A DNA stretch of 64,000 bases from assembly GCF_000812665.2 (NCBI RefSeq), contig NZ_CP014327.1, forward strand, positions 1,765,501 through 1,829,500, given 5' to 3'. Under the pieces are notes generated by a model. That model ran no database searches, was not told where the DNA came from, and was given only the letters and a program-made list of their open reading frames with translations. Shown here piece after piece: positions 36,495-46,457 of the stretch. The DNA is from Falsihalocynthiibacter arcticus. GTDB lineage: Bacteria; Pseudomonadota; Alphaproteobacteria; Rhodobacterales; Rhodobacteraceae. Made by a program: the position numbers and the translations under genes. How positions within the stretch are numbered: the first letter of the stretch is position 1; each line of letters opens with the position of its first letter.

Positions 36495-39307
36495 TGTTTA
36501 CGCTTGGTCCTCTTGGCTTTGCACAGCCCGCCTTTTTGCTCGCGCTGGTTTTCTTGCCCATTTTATGGTGGCTTTTGCGCGCTGTACCGCCTGCTCCTGT
36601 GATCCGGAAGTTCCCAGCAGTAGGTCTGTTGCTCGGTTTGAAAGATGAGGAAAATCAAACGGATAGAACCCCTTGGTGGTTGCTCGTACTTCGCATTTTT
36701 GCTCTGGCGGCTGCGATCGTTGCCTTTGCAGGTCCATTGCTCAACCCTCAATCCTCTGAGCCGGGAGAAAACCGCAATCTGTTGATTGTCGCGGATGCAA
36801 GTTGGGCGTCGGCTCCCGGATGGTCATCGCACCAAGATCGTTTGCAGATGGTCCTAAAAGACGCGGTAAGGAACGGAAATTTGGTGGCATTTTTGCCCCT
36901 GACGGATGTGCCTACCACTCCGCTTTTGCTTGAATCCGCCGAGAATGTTTTGACCCAATTGCCGTCCATGGCTCCGCGCCCATGGTTGCCGGATGATGAC
37001 TCGGCTATCGCTTTGGTTGATGAATTCGCGTCGCAACAATCGACGCCAATGTCCGTGCTTTGGATGTCGGATGGATTGGAACGGGCAGGGCGCGAGGCGC
37101 TTCTTGCAAGCCTTGAAGATGTTGGACCCGTGCGCGTTTATGAGGGGGCGCATCAAACCTTGGCGCTTGGGCCTGTAAGCTTTGAAACGGGAGAAGTTTT
37201 GGTGCCTGTTTTGCGTAAAATCAGCACCTCTGACTTGGAAGTTCAAGTGAATGCAATTGGCCCTGATCCGTCGGGAACGACGCGTGTTTTGGCCCAGTCT
37301 TTGGCGTATTTTGAGGCGGGACAAACCACGAGCGAAGCGCGTTTTGATATGCCGCCAGAAATACGCAATCGGATCACTGAGTTTAGCATCGCTGGCCATG
37401 TTTCGGCGGGAGCAGTCGTTTTGACCGATGAAGCGTTGAAGCGTCGCGAGGTTGCGCTGTTTTCGTCCGGGAGCGAAGATGAAGCCCTCGCGCTCCTTGA
37501 TCCGCTCCATTATTTGCGACAGGCTTTGGTGCCCACCGCCGATCTGGTCGACGGCCTTATTGCCGAAACCCTTTTGGCGCGACCCGATGTGGTGATTTTG
37601 GCCGATGTGGCCCAGCTTTCTGAAGGCGATAGCGCGGCCCTTGAAGACTGGGTGAAAGACGGCGGATTGCTCGTGCGTTTTGCGGGGCCGCGCCTTGCTG
37701 CGAGTGACGTGAGCCGCAGTTCCGAAGACCCGCTTATGCCAGTGCGACTACGGGTTGGTGGGCGTAGTATCGGTGGGGCCATGAGTTGGGGCGAGCCGCG
37801 TGGTCTCAAGGAATTTCCCACGGATTCCCCCTTCTTTGGCCTCAAAATCCCAAGTGACGTTGTGGTCAATTCTCAGGTGGTCGCAGAACCCGACCCTTCT
37901 CTTGCCTCGCGCGTTTTAGCCAGTCTTGAAGATGGCACACCGTTGGTAACACGCAAGGAATTGGGTGATGGGCAAGTTGTGTTGTTCCATGTGACTGCAA
38001 GCGCGCAATGGTCCAGCCTGCCAATTTCAGGTTTGTTTGTCCAAATGATGGAGCGACTGGCGATTTCGACACAGGCTTCGCGCCCTACCGAGGAAGACTT
38101 GGCGGGTACAATTTGGTCCCCCGTCAAGGTGCTGGATGGTTTTGGGCAACTAATCCCGCCTCCAAGTACGCTTGCTGGAATTAAGGGCGAAATACTGGCA
38201 TCCGCGCTGGTTTCTGCCGCCCTTCCACCGGGGCTATATGTTAGTGATAAGCGTCAAATCGCGCGTAATACTATCGCACAAGATCAAACCCTTCAGCCGC
38301 AAGTTTGGCCCTCCGCAATTCCCGTTGATCGTGGCGGTTCGGTGGAAGAGCGCTCCTTGAAGGGTGTGCTTTTGGGGCTGTCGTTGGTGGCATTGCTTCT
38401 TGACGTCATTGCATCGCTTTGGGTGTCTGGGCGCTTTCACGGAACGCGGACTTCAAGCACAATTGCGGTTTTTGCGACGCTCTTTTGTATGCAGGGTATC
38501 GGGGCCGAAAGCTGGGCCCAGACCACCTCTCAAACTGAAACGCTAACCATTGATGAAAAGGCCTTTGCTGCGACAAGTGAAACGGTCATGGCTTATGTTA
38601 TTACGGGCGACGAAGCTGTGGACGAGGTGTCACGTGCGGGCCTATGGGGACTTGGAAGGGTGCTTTTTCAGCGCACATCTATCGAACCCGCTGATCCCAT
38701 AGCCATTGATTTGGAAAAGGATGAATTGTCCTTCTATCCGATGATTTACTGGCCAATTACCACGACCCAAACCCTGCCATCACCTGCCGCCTATGCCCGT
38801 CTAAACCGGTATTTGCAAAAGGGTGGCCTCATCCTGTTTGATACCCGCGATGCCGATGAGCAAAGGTACAAAAGGGTCACCGAAAATACCCGAAAGCTGC
38901 GTATGTTTGCCCGCCAACTCGATATCCCGCCCCTTGAAGAGGTGCCATCTGACCATGTTTTGAATCGCAGTTTTTATCTGTTGGAGGAAGCCGCGGGACG
39001 ATATGTCGGTCCGCCGGTTTGGGTCGAGGCCGCCCCTGCGGACGTGGAACTCGCCGAGGGGATGCCGTTTCGCAATCTAAACGACGGGGTTACGCCGGTT
39101 GTGATCGGTGCCAATGACTGGGCTGCGGCATGGGCGATCGCGCCTAATGGCAATCGTCTCTTTACCGTTGGGCGCGGTCGCGCGGGCGATGAACAGCGCG
39201 AAATGGCCTATCGTTTTGGGGTGAATTTGATGATGCACGTCCTGACCGGAAATTACAAAAGTGATCAGGTTCACGTGCCTGAATTGCTCGAACGACTGGG
39301 GCAATAA
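36494..39307 (+). CDS. BatA-like N-terminal membrane protein with DUF4159 domain
   Basis: Large membrane protein of 937 residues. The N-terminal aerotolerance-type region is 'MFTLGPLGFAQPAFLLAL' and 'PWWLLVLRIFALAAAIVAFAGPLLNP'. A degenerate VWA-like region follows (residues 95-240, 'LLIVADASWAS'), then a long extracytoplasmic part, a membrane helix near 630-650, and a C-terminal DUF4159 domain ('YPMIYWPITTTQTLPSPAAYARLNRYLQKGGLILFDTRDAD'). The MIDAS residues of VWA look incomplete. The start at 36494 overlaps the DUF58 stop. It belongs to the MoxR cluster. Confidence 0.88.
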   Translation: MFTLGPLGFAQPAFLLALVFLPILWWLLRAVPPAPVIRKFPAVGLLLGLKDEENQTDRTPWWLLVLRIFALAAAIVAFAGPLLNPQSSEPGENRNLLIVADASWASAPGWSSHQDRLQMVLKDAVRNGNLVAFLPLTDVPTTPLLLESAENVLTQLPSMAPRPWLPDDDSAIALVDEFASQQSTPMSVLWMSDGLERAGREALLASLEDVGPVRVYEGAHQTLALGPVSFETGEVLVPVLRKISTSDLEVQVNAIGPDPSGTTRVLAQSLAYFEAGQTTSEARFDMPPEIRNRITEFSIAGHVSAGAVVLTDEALKRREVALFSSGSEDEALALLDPLHYLRQALVPTADLVDGLIAETLLARPDVVILADVAQLSEGDSAALEDWVKDGGLLVRFAGPRLAASDVSRSSEDPLMPVRLRVGGRSIGGAMSWGEPRGLKEFPTDSPFFGLKIPSDVVVNSQVVAEPDPSLASRVLASLEDGTPLVTRKELGDGQVVLFHVTASAQWSSLPISGLFVQMMERLAISTQASRPTEEDLAGTIWSPVKVLDGFGQLIPPPSTLAGIKGEILASALVSAALPPGLYVSDKRQIARNTIAQDQTLQPQVWPSAIPVDRGGSVEERSLKGVLLGLSLVALLLDVIASLWVSGRFHGTRTSSTIAVFATLFCMQGIGAESWAQTTSQTETLTIDEKAFAATSETVMAYVITGDEAVDEVSRAGLWGLGRVLFQRTSIEPADPIAIDLEKDELSFYPMIYWPITTTQTLPSPAAYARLNRYLQKGGLILFDTRDADEQRYKRVTENTRKLRMFARQLDIPPLEEVPSDHVLNRSFYLLEEAAGRYVGPPVWVEAAPADVELAEGMPFRNLNDGVTPVVIGANDWAAAWAIAPNGNRLFTVGRGRAGDEQREMAYRFGVNLMMHVLTGNYKSDQVHVPELLERLGQ

Positions 39308-41384
39308 ATGACACAAACCATTCTTTTTGACCCCCTGCTGCCCCTGCCGCTCATTTTGTTTGGGATTGTGACGGCGTTTTTCGTCCTCGCGTTTTCCTAT
39401 TGGCGCGGGTTGTTTGGCTGGCCTCTACGGTCGTTCGCACTGACCGTTCTCTTCCTTACGCTCCTCAATCCCGCGCTGCAAAGCGAAGATCGAGACGCAA
39501 TGTCGGACATCATTCTTATTTTGCAGGATAAGTCTTCCAGCCAGTCCCTCTCAGATCGGGAGGCCCAAAACGCTTCGGCGCTTGCCGCCTTGCGCCAAAA
39601 ACTTGCGGCGTTGCCTAATACGGATATCCACGAAGTGTCTTTTGGCGATGGTGAGGCGGATTCTGGCACCACGCTTTTTGGCGCGCTGTCGGCGGCCCTT
39701 GCGGAAATCCCAGAGGCGCGTGTCGCGGGAATCGTTATCCTAAGTGACGGTCAAGCGCATGATATTCCAGCAGAAGACGCGCTGAGTGAGCTGACATGGC
39801 CCGGGCCGATCCATACGCTTTTGAGCGGGCGAAAAGGCGATTGGGATCGACGCCTCGTTCTCTCTAAAGCTCCCGGATTTGGCATCATTGGCGAGCCTGT
39901 AATGCTTACCGTTTTGGTAGAGGATCAAGGGGCCGTTCCGCCGGATGTGGGGCCAAATGCTCCGCTCTTGATCTCCATTGATGGCGGCCCGACGCAAAGT
40001 TTTGAGGTTCCCATTGGGCAGGAACTTGAATTGCCTCTGACGCTAGCGCATGGTGGCCTGAATGTCGTGCAATTTGTCGTTCCTATGGCCGACACTGAAC
40101 TCACGGATCGCAATAATACCGCTGTACTTCAAATCAATGGCGTGCGGGATCGCTTGCGTGTTTTGCTAGTCTCTGGCGAGCCGCATCCGGGGGAGCGTAC
40201 ATGGCGAAACCTCTTGAAATCAGACAGTTCTGTCGATTTGGTTCACTTTACCATCCTGCGCCCGCCTGAGAAACAAGATGGTGTACCCGTCTCGGAGCTA
40301 TCATTGATTGCTTTCCCGACACGCGAATTGTTCCTTGAAAAAATTGATGATTTCGATCTAATTATTTTTGATCGCTACAAGCGGCGCGGTATTTTGCCTG
40401 CGAGTTATCTAGAGAATGTGGCCAATTATGTGCGTCGCGGCGGTGCGGTACTGCTTGCGGCTGGGCCAGATTTCGCTTCGGTCGAGAGCCTGTATTTCTC
40501 GGCCTTGTCCGAAATTCTACCCGCCGAACCCACAGCGCGCCTTCTTGACGAAGAGTTCCGCCCCAAAGTGACGGAAACGGGGCAAAAGCACCCCGTGACC
40601 GAAGGCTTGCAAGCGGGACCTGAGCCTGAATGGGGCCGGTGGTTGCGAATGGTGGAACTTGAAGCCACCTCGGGGCACACGGTGATGTCGGGCAAAAATG
40701 ATGCCCCCTCCTGCAATTGGATAGGGTTGGCGAAGGGCGCGTCGCGCTTCTGGCGAGCGACCATGCTTGGCTTTGGCATCGTGGCTTTGACGGTGGTGGA
40801 CCCCAGCTGGAACTCCTCCGCCGCTTGGCACATTGGATGATGAAAGAGCCTGAGCTTGAGGAAGAAGCGCTATCGGCCTCCGCAGTGGGTTTGGAAATGA
40901 AGATCGTTCGGAGGACATTGGGTGGCGATGACGCGCCTGCGCCAGATCTCGTGACGATCACGGCTCCAGATGGCAGTCAGGTCGAAGTCCCCCTTGTTCA
41001 ATCCCGCCCCGGGCTTTTTGAAACAACCTATTTCGGGACAGAATTTGGGCTCTATCGCTTGTCCCAAGGCGCGCTTTCGTTTGTGATCGGCATGGGGCCT
41101 GCCGCCCCGCGAGAGTTTGTGGAAACCGTGGCCACCTCGCGTGTGCTTGCACCCTTGATCGTACCGACAAAGGGGGGGTACTGAACATGGAAGACGGAAC
41201 GCCAGACGTCCGCACTGTGCGTTCTGGTCGGAACGCATCGGGGGCTGGATGGATTGGAATCGTCCCACGCGGCGCTTTTGTCACCACGGGAATTTCGGTA
41301 AGCCCATTGGTTCCCGCATGGATATTGCTGGTCTTGATCACGATGATGTCCATAGCCGCATGGCTGCGCGAGGGGCGCAGATAA
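39308..41384 (+). pseudogene. VWA/BatA-type membrane protein gene broken by two -1 homopolymer frameshifts
   Basis: The continuous gene would encode about 692 residues: two N-terminal membrane helices, a VWA-like region ('IILILQDKSSSQSLSDREAQ'), and a C-terminal part ending 'AWLREGRR' with a membrane helix. Frame 1 runs to a stop at 40840. The homologous-looking text resumes in another frame at 'LLQLDRVGEGRVALLASDHAWLW' (about 40708 on) after a C5 run at 40704-40708. A second break occurs at a G7 run (41172-41178), after which 'GGVLNMEDGTPDVRTV' leads to the stop at 41384. One extra base in each run restores a single frame. It is the last gene of the MoxR operon. This is either real decay or undercalled homopolymers in the assembly. 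Confidence 0.8.
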
Positions 41385-41735
41385 CTATTTTAGATCAAAG
41401 CGGTATGGCTCGGATGTCTCGCCATCTGTAAGACAATTGGCCTGAATAAAGACATGGGTGACCCCATCGGGAATGGTGATTCCCGTAACGGACCGCGTGA
41501 ACGGCTGCTCGTTTTCATGCGGATGTGCGAGGGAACGTTGGCCAAGGATAGAGCCGTCCGGAGCGATGATCTTCCAACCGTCCGCATAGTGGTCCCACCC
41601 CGAATCCGGATGCAGAATAGAAACGTCAAACCGCCATTTTGCGCCTGACTGGGACGCGACCACATGTTTGACAACGGCCGGATCGGCGAAGGCAGGGGCC
41701 GCGACGAATATTAGTAAGGCTACAAGGCGTTTCAT
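41385..41735 (-). CDS. Secreted hypothetical protein
   Basis: Protein of 116 residues with a Sec signal peptide (MKRLVALLIFVAAPAFA). The mature part, 'VVKHVVASQSGAKWRFDVSILHPDSGWDHYADGWKI', suggests a small beta-rich periplasmic domain. I do not recognise a named function. Its ATG overlaps the stop of the DUF599 gene by four bases, so the two form an operon. Its stop abuts the end of the convergent broken gene. Confidence 0.8.
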   Translation of the reverse strand: MKRLVALLIFVAAPAFADPAVVKHVVASQSGAKWRFDVSILHPDSGWDHYADGWKIIAPDGSILGQRSLAHPHENEQPFTRSVTGITIPDGVTHVFIQANCLTDGETSEPYRFDLK

Positions 41736-42433
41736 GGTATTTTACCCTCAAGGAGGACGGCCCGGGAATGGGACGCAAATTCGCGTCTCCAAAGGACAAG
41801 ACTCGTCACAATAGTGGATATAATAAGGGGCCATGCACCCAACATCCATGCCAAACATGCCAAGGCGTAGTAAACTGTTCGTAATCCACGGTTATAGCTT
41901 CGCGCAGCGGTTATATTGATTTCACCGGATTGTTTCGCGCGAATGAGGGCCATTGGGTCTTCAATTTCGTTTGGCGCGGCGGCCATGACCACGGCCGCAT
42001 ATCCGAACAATCGATGCGACCAGACGAAATTGAGAAATGCACTGGCGAGCATCACCAAAACAAGCAGAATTTTTATTTCCCAAACGATGGCGGGAGCACT
42101 TTCGATGGAGAAATCGCTGGCGAGACCACGAAGATGCTCCTGATTTCCAATGAGCGCCAACCCGCCACCAATGCTAATCATACACGCCGACGCAAAAAAT
42201 GTGGTGCCTGTGCGCAGGGTTGCAAGGATTGTCGCGTCAAAAATCCGTGGCTGTCGCGTCACATATTGGACCATCCATTCACGGCGGTAGTTCGCCATAA
42301 GCGAAGACGTGGACGGATTTTTGGGGGTCGGGTTTTCAATCCTCCAACCAAGAAACGTCCAGCTGAGCAGAAGAAATGCCACCGCAACGGCATCAATCAC
42401 GTCAAAATATGTAAATCTAGCAAGGAGTTCCAT
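41732..42433 (-). CDS. DUF599-family membrane protein
   Basis: Integral membrane protein of 233 residues with about four helices. 'FDVIDAVAVAFLLLSWTFLGWRIE', 'NYRREWMVQYVTRQPRIFDATILATLRTGTTFFASACMI' and 'FLNFVWSHRLFGYAAVVMAAAP' are DUF599 features. The function is unknown. It is divergent from glcD, with an 89-base gap that contains a GntR-type palindrome nearer glcD. Confidence 0.88.
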   Translation of the reverse strand: MELLARFTYFDVIDAVAVAFLLLSWTFLGWRIENPTPKNPSTSSLMANYRREWMVQYVTRQPRIFDATILATLRTGTTFFASACMISIGGGLALIGNQEHLRGLASDFSIESAPAIVWEIKILLVLVMLASAFLNFVWSHRLFGYAAVVMAAAPNEIEDPMALIRAKQSGEINITAARSYNRGLRTVYYALACLAWMLGAWPLIISTIVTSLVLWRREFASHSRAVLLEGKIP

Positions 42434-42477
42434 GGCGGTTACATTAGCGCGCGCGATTGGGGGTTGCTAGATCAAAA

Positions 42478-42502
42478 AATTGGTTATAATTTCTTACCAA
42501 TT
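42478..42502. promoter_or_regulatory. Operator candidate upstream of glcDEF
   Basis: AATTGGT-N11-ACCAATT, a perfect inverted repeat of seven-base arms, 20 bases upstream of the glcD ATG. The half-sites are those of the PdhR/LldR/GlcC group of GntR regulators, but with an 11-base instead of the 3-base spacer known for PdhR. A near copy with the same spacing lies before the GntR gene at 18753-18777. Confidence 0.6.
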
Positions 42503-42522
42503 CAAAACTGCAAGGTGAAATT

Positions 42523-43977
42523 ATGGAAATGCCAACCCCCGATGCGAAGGTACTAGATCGCAAATCGCAGATCGTTTCGCTCCTGCAGGCCGTTCTTCAC
42601 ACAGGCACGGTAATTCACGATGAAATCGAAACCCGCGCCTATGAGTGTGATGCGCTTACGGCCTACCGTTGTCCGCCAATGTGTGTGGTTTTGCCAACGA
42701 CAACAGAAGAAGTCGCCGCCGTTTTGAGGATATGCGCGCAAGAGAACGTTCCCGTAGTGCCGCGCGGAGCAGGGACGTCGCTTGCCGGAGGTGCGCTTCC
42801 GACCGCCGATTGCGTTGTTTTGGGCGTGGCCCGCATGAACGAAGTACTCGAAACCGACTACGACAATCGCTTTATCCGCGTGCAAACGGGCCGTACCAAT
42901 TTAAGCGTATCCGGCGCGGTTGAGGAAAACGATTTCTTTTATGCGCCCGATCCAAGTAGCCAGCTTGCCTGCGCTATCGCGGGCAATATAGCGATGAATT
43001 CTGGCGGCGCGCATTGCCTGAAATACGGGGTCACAACGAACAACCTGCTTGGCGTACGTATGGTGACGATGGAGGGCGAAATTGTCGATATTGGCGGGGC
43101 CCATATGGGGGCCGCAGGGCTTGATTTATTGGGCGTGATTTGTGGTAGTGAAGGGCAGCTTGGAGTTGTCACGGAAGCCACTCTGCGCATTCTTCCCAAA
43201 CCCGAAGGCGCGCGCCCCGTGTTGATCGGTTACGACAGTAACGAGGTCGCGGGAGCTTGTGTCAGCGATATCATCAAGGCGGGGGTTTTGCCCGTCGCAA
43301 TTGAGTTTATGGACCGTCCTTGTATCCGCGCTTGCGAAGCCTTTGCCCATGCGGGCTACCCCGATTGCGAAGCGCTTTTGATTGTCGAGGTTGAGGGAAG
43401 CGATGCCGAAATCGCGCACCAGCTTGACCTGATCAAAGCGATTGCCATGCGTCACAATCCCGTCGAATTCCGCGAAAGTAAATCCGCCGAAGAAAGTGCT
43501 GCGATTTGGCTGGGCCGTAAGTCGGCTTTCGGCGCGATGGGGCAAATCAACGACTATATGTGTTTGGACGGAACGATTCCAGTTTCCGAATTGCCGCTCG
43601 TTCTGAAGCGCATCCGTGAACTCTCGGCTGGATACGGCCTTGAAGTTGCGAATGTTTTTCACGCGGGCGATGGCAACATGCATCCGCTGATCCTGTTTGA
43701 CGCAAACAAGACCGGTGATTTGGAGAAATGTGAGGCTTTGGGGGCGGATATTCTGCGGCTTTGTGTGGAAGTTGGGGGATGTTTGACGGGCGAGCACGGG
43801 GTCGGCGTAGAGAAGCGGGATTTGATGTTGGACCAATACACAGAAGCGGATTTGGAAGCACAGTTGCGAGTCAAAGATGTGTTTGATCCAATGTGGCTGT
43901 TGAATGCGGCAAAAGTGTTTCCCCTTTCAACAACGAAAACGCGGCGCGCTGCTAAGGAATTGATCCCCAATGACTAA
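42523..43977 (+). CDS. glcD: Glycolate oxidase subunit GlcD
   Basis: FAD-linked catalytic subunit of glycolate oxidase, 484 residues, oxidising glycolate to glyoxylate. The FAD-binding PCMH domain shows 'VPVVPRGAGTSLAGGALPTADCVVLGVARM', 'GNIAMNSGGAHCLKYGVT' and 'GVICGSEGQLGVVTEATLRI'. The C-terminal FAD oxidase domain has 'NVFHAGDGNMHPLI' and 'GGCLTGEHGVGVEKR'. First gene of glcDEF. Its end overlaps glcE by eight bases. Confidence 0.95.
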   Translation: MEMPTPDAKVLDRKSQIVSLLQAVLHTGTVIHDEIETRAYECDALTAYRCPPMCVVLPTTTEEVAAVLRICAQENVPVVPRGAGTSLAGGALPTADCVVLGVARMNEVLETDYDNRFIRVQTGRTNLSVSGAVEENDFFYAPDPSSQLACAIAGNIAMNSGGAHCLKYGVTTNNLLGVRMVTMEGEIVDIGGAHMGAAGLDLLGVICGSEGQLGVVTEATLRILPKPEGARPVLIGYDSNEVAGACVSDIIKAGVLPVAIEFMDRPCIRACEAFAHAGYPDCEALLIVEVEGSDAEIAHQLDLIKAIAMRHNPVEFRESKSAEESAAIWLGRKSAFGAMGQINDYMCLDGTIPVSELPLVLKRIRELSAGYGLEVANVFHAGDGNMHPLILFDANKTGDLEKCEALGADILRLCVEVGGCLTGEHGVGVEKRDLMLDQYTEADLEAQLRVKDVFDPMWLLNAAKVFPLSTTKTRRAAKELIPND

Positions 43978-45112
43978 ACCTCAAATCGATTGCCCGCGTT
44001 CCGAAAAAGAGCTTGCCGAATTTGTGCGGGATACGCAACGCGCGGTGCGTGTCACTGGTGGAGATACCCGCAAAACTGGCTCCACTCGAGCCGAGGACAT
44101 GGTGAGTACATCTGCACTTTCTGGCATTACGCTCTATGATCCAGGCGCACTCACTTTGGTCGCGAAATCCGGCACGCCCCTTTTGGAAATCGAAAATGCA
44201 CTCGCCGCCGAAAATCAAAGGCTGGCCTTTGAACCGATGGATCATCGTGGCCTGCTGGGAACGCAAGGTGTGTCGACCATCGGCGGAGTGGTTGCCGCAA
44301 ATGTGTCTGGCCCACGGCGGGTGCAGGTGGGGGCCTGTCGCGATCACCTTTTGGGGGTTCGGTTTGTCGATGGGCGTGGCGATGTTATTAAGAATGGGGG
44401 CCGCGTTATGAAAAATGTGACGGGCTATGATTTGGTTAAATTGATGGCGGGCAGTTATGGGACATTGGGAATCCTGAGCGAAGTTTCCCTCAAAGTTTTG
44501 CCACAAGTCGAAGCAGTCGCGACGGTTTTGATCAAAGGTCTAACCAATTCCGAAGCGGTTTCGGTGATGTCCCGCGCGATGGGATCACCCTATGAGGTCT
44601 CCGGTGCGGCCCACATGCCTTTGGGTATGGAGGGCGAGGCTGCGACAACGCTACGGGTCGAAGGATTTCACGCGTCGGTTGCTTACCGTGCGCAAGCTTT
44701 GGTCGAGATGTTCAAAGCGTGCCCAGACGTCACAGTTCAAACGGATCCTGTACAAACGACCGCTGTCTGGCAAGGAATTAGCGAGGCCGCGCCCTTTCAC
44801 AATGAAGCGGGTGACGTTTGGAAAATTTCCTGTGTTCCGAGCGATGCCACAAGGTTGGCGCAAGCCGCGGGCGGTAGAATCTTGTTCGATTGGGCGGGCG
44901 GATTGATCTGGGCGCTTACGACCGAGGGGCACGATCTTCGCCTCGATCTGGGATCTTTTGATGGGCACGCAACGCGTATTCGCGCGGGGAAAACCACCGC
45001 CGCCGACGCCCCAACCTTCGCCCCCGAGCATCCTTTGATTGAGAGGTTATCTGCGGGGCTTCGTGAGAAATTTGATCCGCGTGGGATCCTAAATCCGGGT
45101 TTGATGGGATAG
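43970..45112 (+). CDS. glcE: Glycolate oxidase subunit GlcE
   Basis: Second FAD-binding subunit, 380 residues, shorter than GlcD. The PCMH segment reads 'RVTGGDTRKTG', 'LAFEPMDHRGLLGTQGVSTIGGVVAANVSGPRRVQVGACRDHLLG' and 'MKNVTGYDLVKLMAGSYGTLGILSEVSLKVLP', all typical of GlcE. It is translationally coupled to glcD and sits four bases before glcF. Confidence 0.95.
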   Translation: MTKPQIDCPRSEKELAEFVRDTQRAVRVTGGDTRKTGSTRAEDMVSTSALSGITLYDPGALTLVAKSGTPLLEIENALAAENQRLAFEPMDHRGLLGTQGVSTIGGVVAANVSGPRRVQVGACRDHLLGVRFVDGRGDVIKNGGRVMKNVTGYDLVKLMAGSYGTLGILSEVSLKVLPQVEAVATVLIKGLTNSEAVSVMSRAMGSPYEVSGAAHMPLGMEGEAATTLRVEGFHASVAYRAQALVEMFKACPDVTVQTDPVQTTAVWQGISEAAPFHNEAGDVWKISCVPSDATRLAQAAGGRILFDWAGGLIWALTTEGHDLRLDLGSFDGHATRIRAGKTTAADAPTFAPEHPLIERLSAGLREKFDPRGILNPGLMG

Positions 45113-45115
45113 AAA

Positions 45116-46399
45116 ATGCAAACGAATTTCACTCCGGAACAGCTAAAAGACCCCGCCATCGAACGCGCCAACGAGATTCTACGGGCCTGTGTCCACTGCG
45201 GATTTTGCACGGCGACTTGCCCAACCTACCAAGTTTTGGGCGACGAACTCGACAGTCCGCGCGGGCGCATTTACCTCATCAAAGATATGCTCGAAAGCGG
45301 GCGACCTGCTGACGAGAAAACCGTGAAACACGTTGACAGATGCCTGTCGTGTTTGGCCTGTATGACCACGTGTCCCTCGGGCGTCCACTACATGCATTTG
45401 GTCGATCAAGCGCGTGCATATATTGAAAAAACTTACAAACGCCCGTTTGTGGACCGCAGTTTGCGCTGGATGCTGGCGCAGATTTTACCCTATCCAAAAC
45501 GTTTTCGGCTTGCCCTTTTGGGCGCAAAAATCGGACGACCCTTTGCCTTTCTGATGCCTGATGCACGCCTTAAGGCGATGCTCGAAATGGCACCCAAAAC
45601 GATCCCACCTGTGAGTCGCAATGATGACGCGCAAGTGTTTCCAGCGATTGGGCCGCGCAAAAAACGGGTGGCTTTGATGACGGGCTGTGCGCAGAAGGCG
45701 CTAAATACGGATATCAACGACGCGACCATCCGCCTTTTGCGGCGCTTGGGGTGTGACGTCGTGATCGCCAAGGGAATGGGCTGTTGTGGAGCCTTGACCC
45801 ACCATATGGGGCAAGAAAAGAAAAGCCATGCAAGTGCGGCGCAAAACATCAAAGTTTGGATGGATGAGTTCCGCGCTGACGGGTTGGACGCGATTGTCAT
45901 CAACACATCTGGCTGCGGAACCACCGTAAAGGACTACGGACATATGTTTCGCAATGATCCCTTGGCTGCGGATGCTGCGAAAGTGGCTGATTTGGCGATG
46001 GATGTGAGCGAAGTTTTGATGCAACTCGACATGCCAAAAGGTGAGGATCAAGGCCTGCGGGTTGCCTATCATTCCGCCTGTTCCTTGCAGCATGGGCAGC
46101 AAATAAAAGCCCATCCCAAAACGCTTTTGAAGCAAGTTGGTTTTGAGGTTGTAGAGCCTGCCGATGCGCACCTCTGCTGTGGATCCGCAGGGACGTATAA
46201 CTTGATGCAACCTGAGATCAGCGCAAAACTGAAGGAGCGTAAAGTTGCAACGCTCGCAGCGAAAAAACCGGACGTTATTGCCGCGGGCAATATCGGGTGT
46301 ATGATGCAGATTGGACGGGCCGCTGGCGCGCCGATTGTTCACACGGTTGAACTTTTGGACTGGGCGACAGGGGGGCCAAAACCGCCTGCAATGAACTGA
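45116..46399 (+). CDS. glcF: Glycolate oxidase iron-sulfur subunit GlcF
   Basis: Iron-sulfur subunit of 427 residues that passes electrons from GlcDE to the membrane quinone pool. It has two [4Fe-4S] motifs ('CVHCGFCTATCPTY' and 'CLSCLACMTTCPSG') and two CCG-type domains ('GMGCCGALTHHMG' and 'DAHLCCGSAGTYN'). Last gene of glcDEF. The operon lets the cell use glycolate, a common phytoplankton exudate. Confidence 0.96.
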   Translation: MQTNFTPEQLKDPAIERANEILRACVHCGFCTATCPTYQVLGDELDSPRGRIYLIKDMLESGRPADEKTVKHVDRCLSCLACMTTCPSGVHYMHLVDQARAYIEKTYKRPFVDRSLRWMLAQILPYPKRFRLALLGAKIGRPFAFLMPDARLKAMLEMAPKTIPPVSRNDDAQVFPAIGPRKKRVALMTGCAQKALNTDINDATIRLLRRLGCDVVIAKGMGCCGALTHHMGQEKKSHASAAQNIKVWMDEFRADGLDAIVINTSGCGTTVKDYGHMFRNDPLAADAAKVADLAMDVSEVLMQLDMPKGEDQGLRVAYHSACSLQHGQQIKAHPKTLLKQVGFEVVEPADAHLCCGSAGTYNLMQPEISAKLKERKVATLAAKKPDVIAAGNIGCMMQIGRAAGAPIVHTVELLDWATGGPKPPAMN

Positions 46400-46457
46400 G
46401 TTCGGCCATATTGCTGCCTTATCTCGGAAATACTACCGAGGAAGCGACGGAGGGAAT

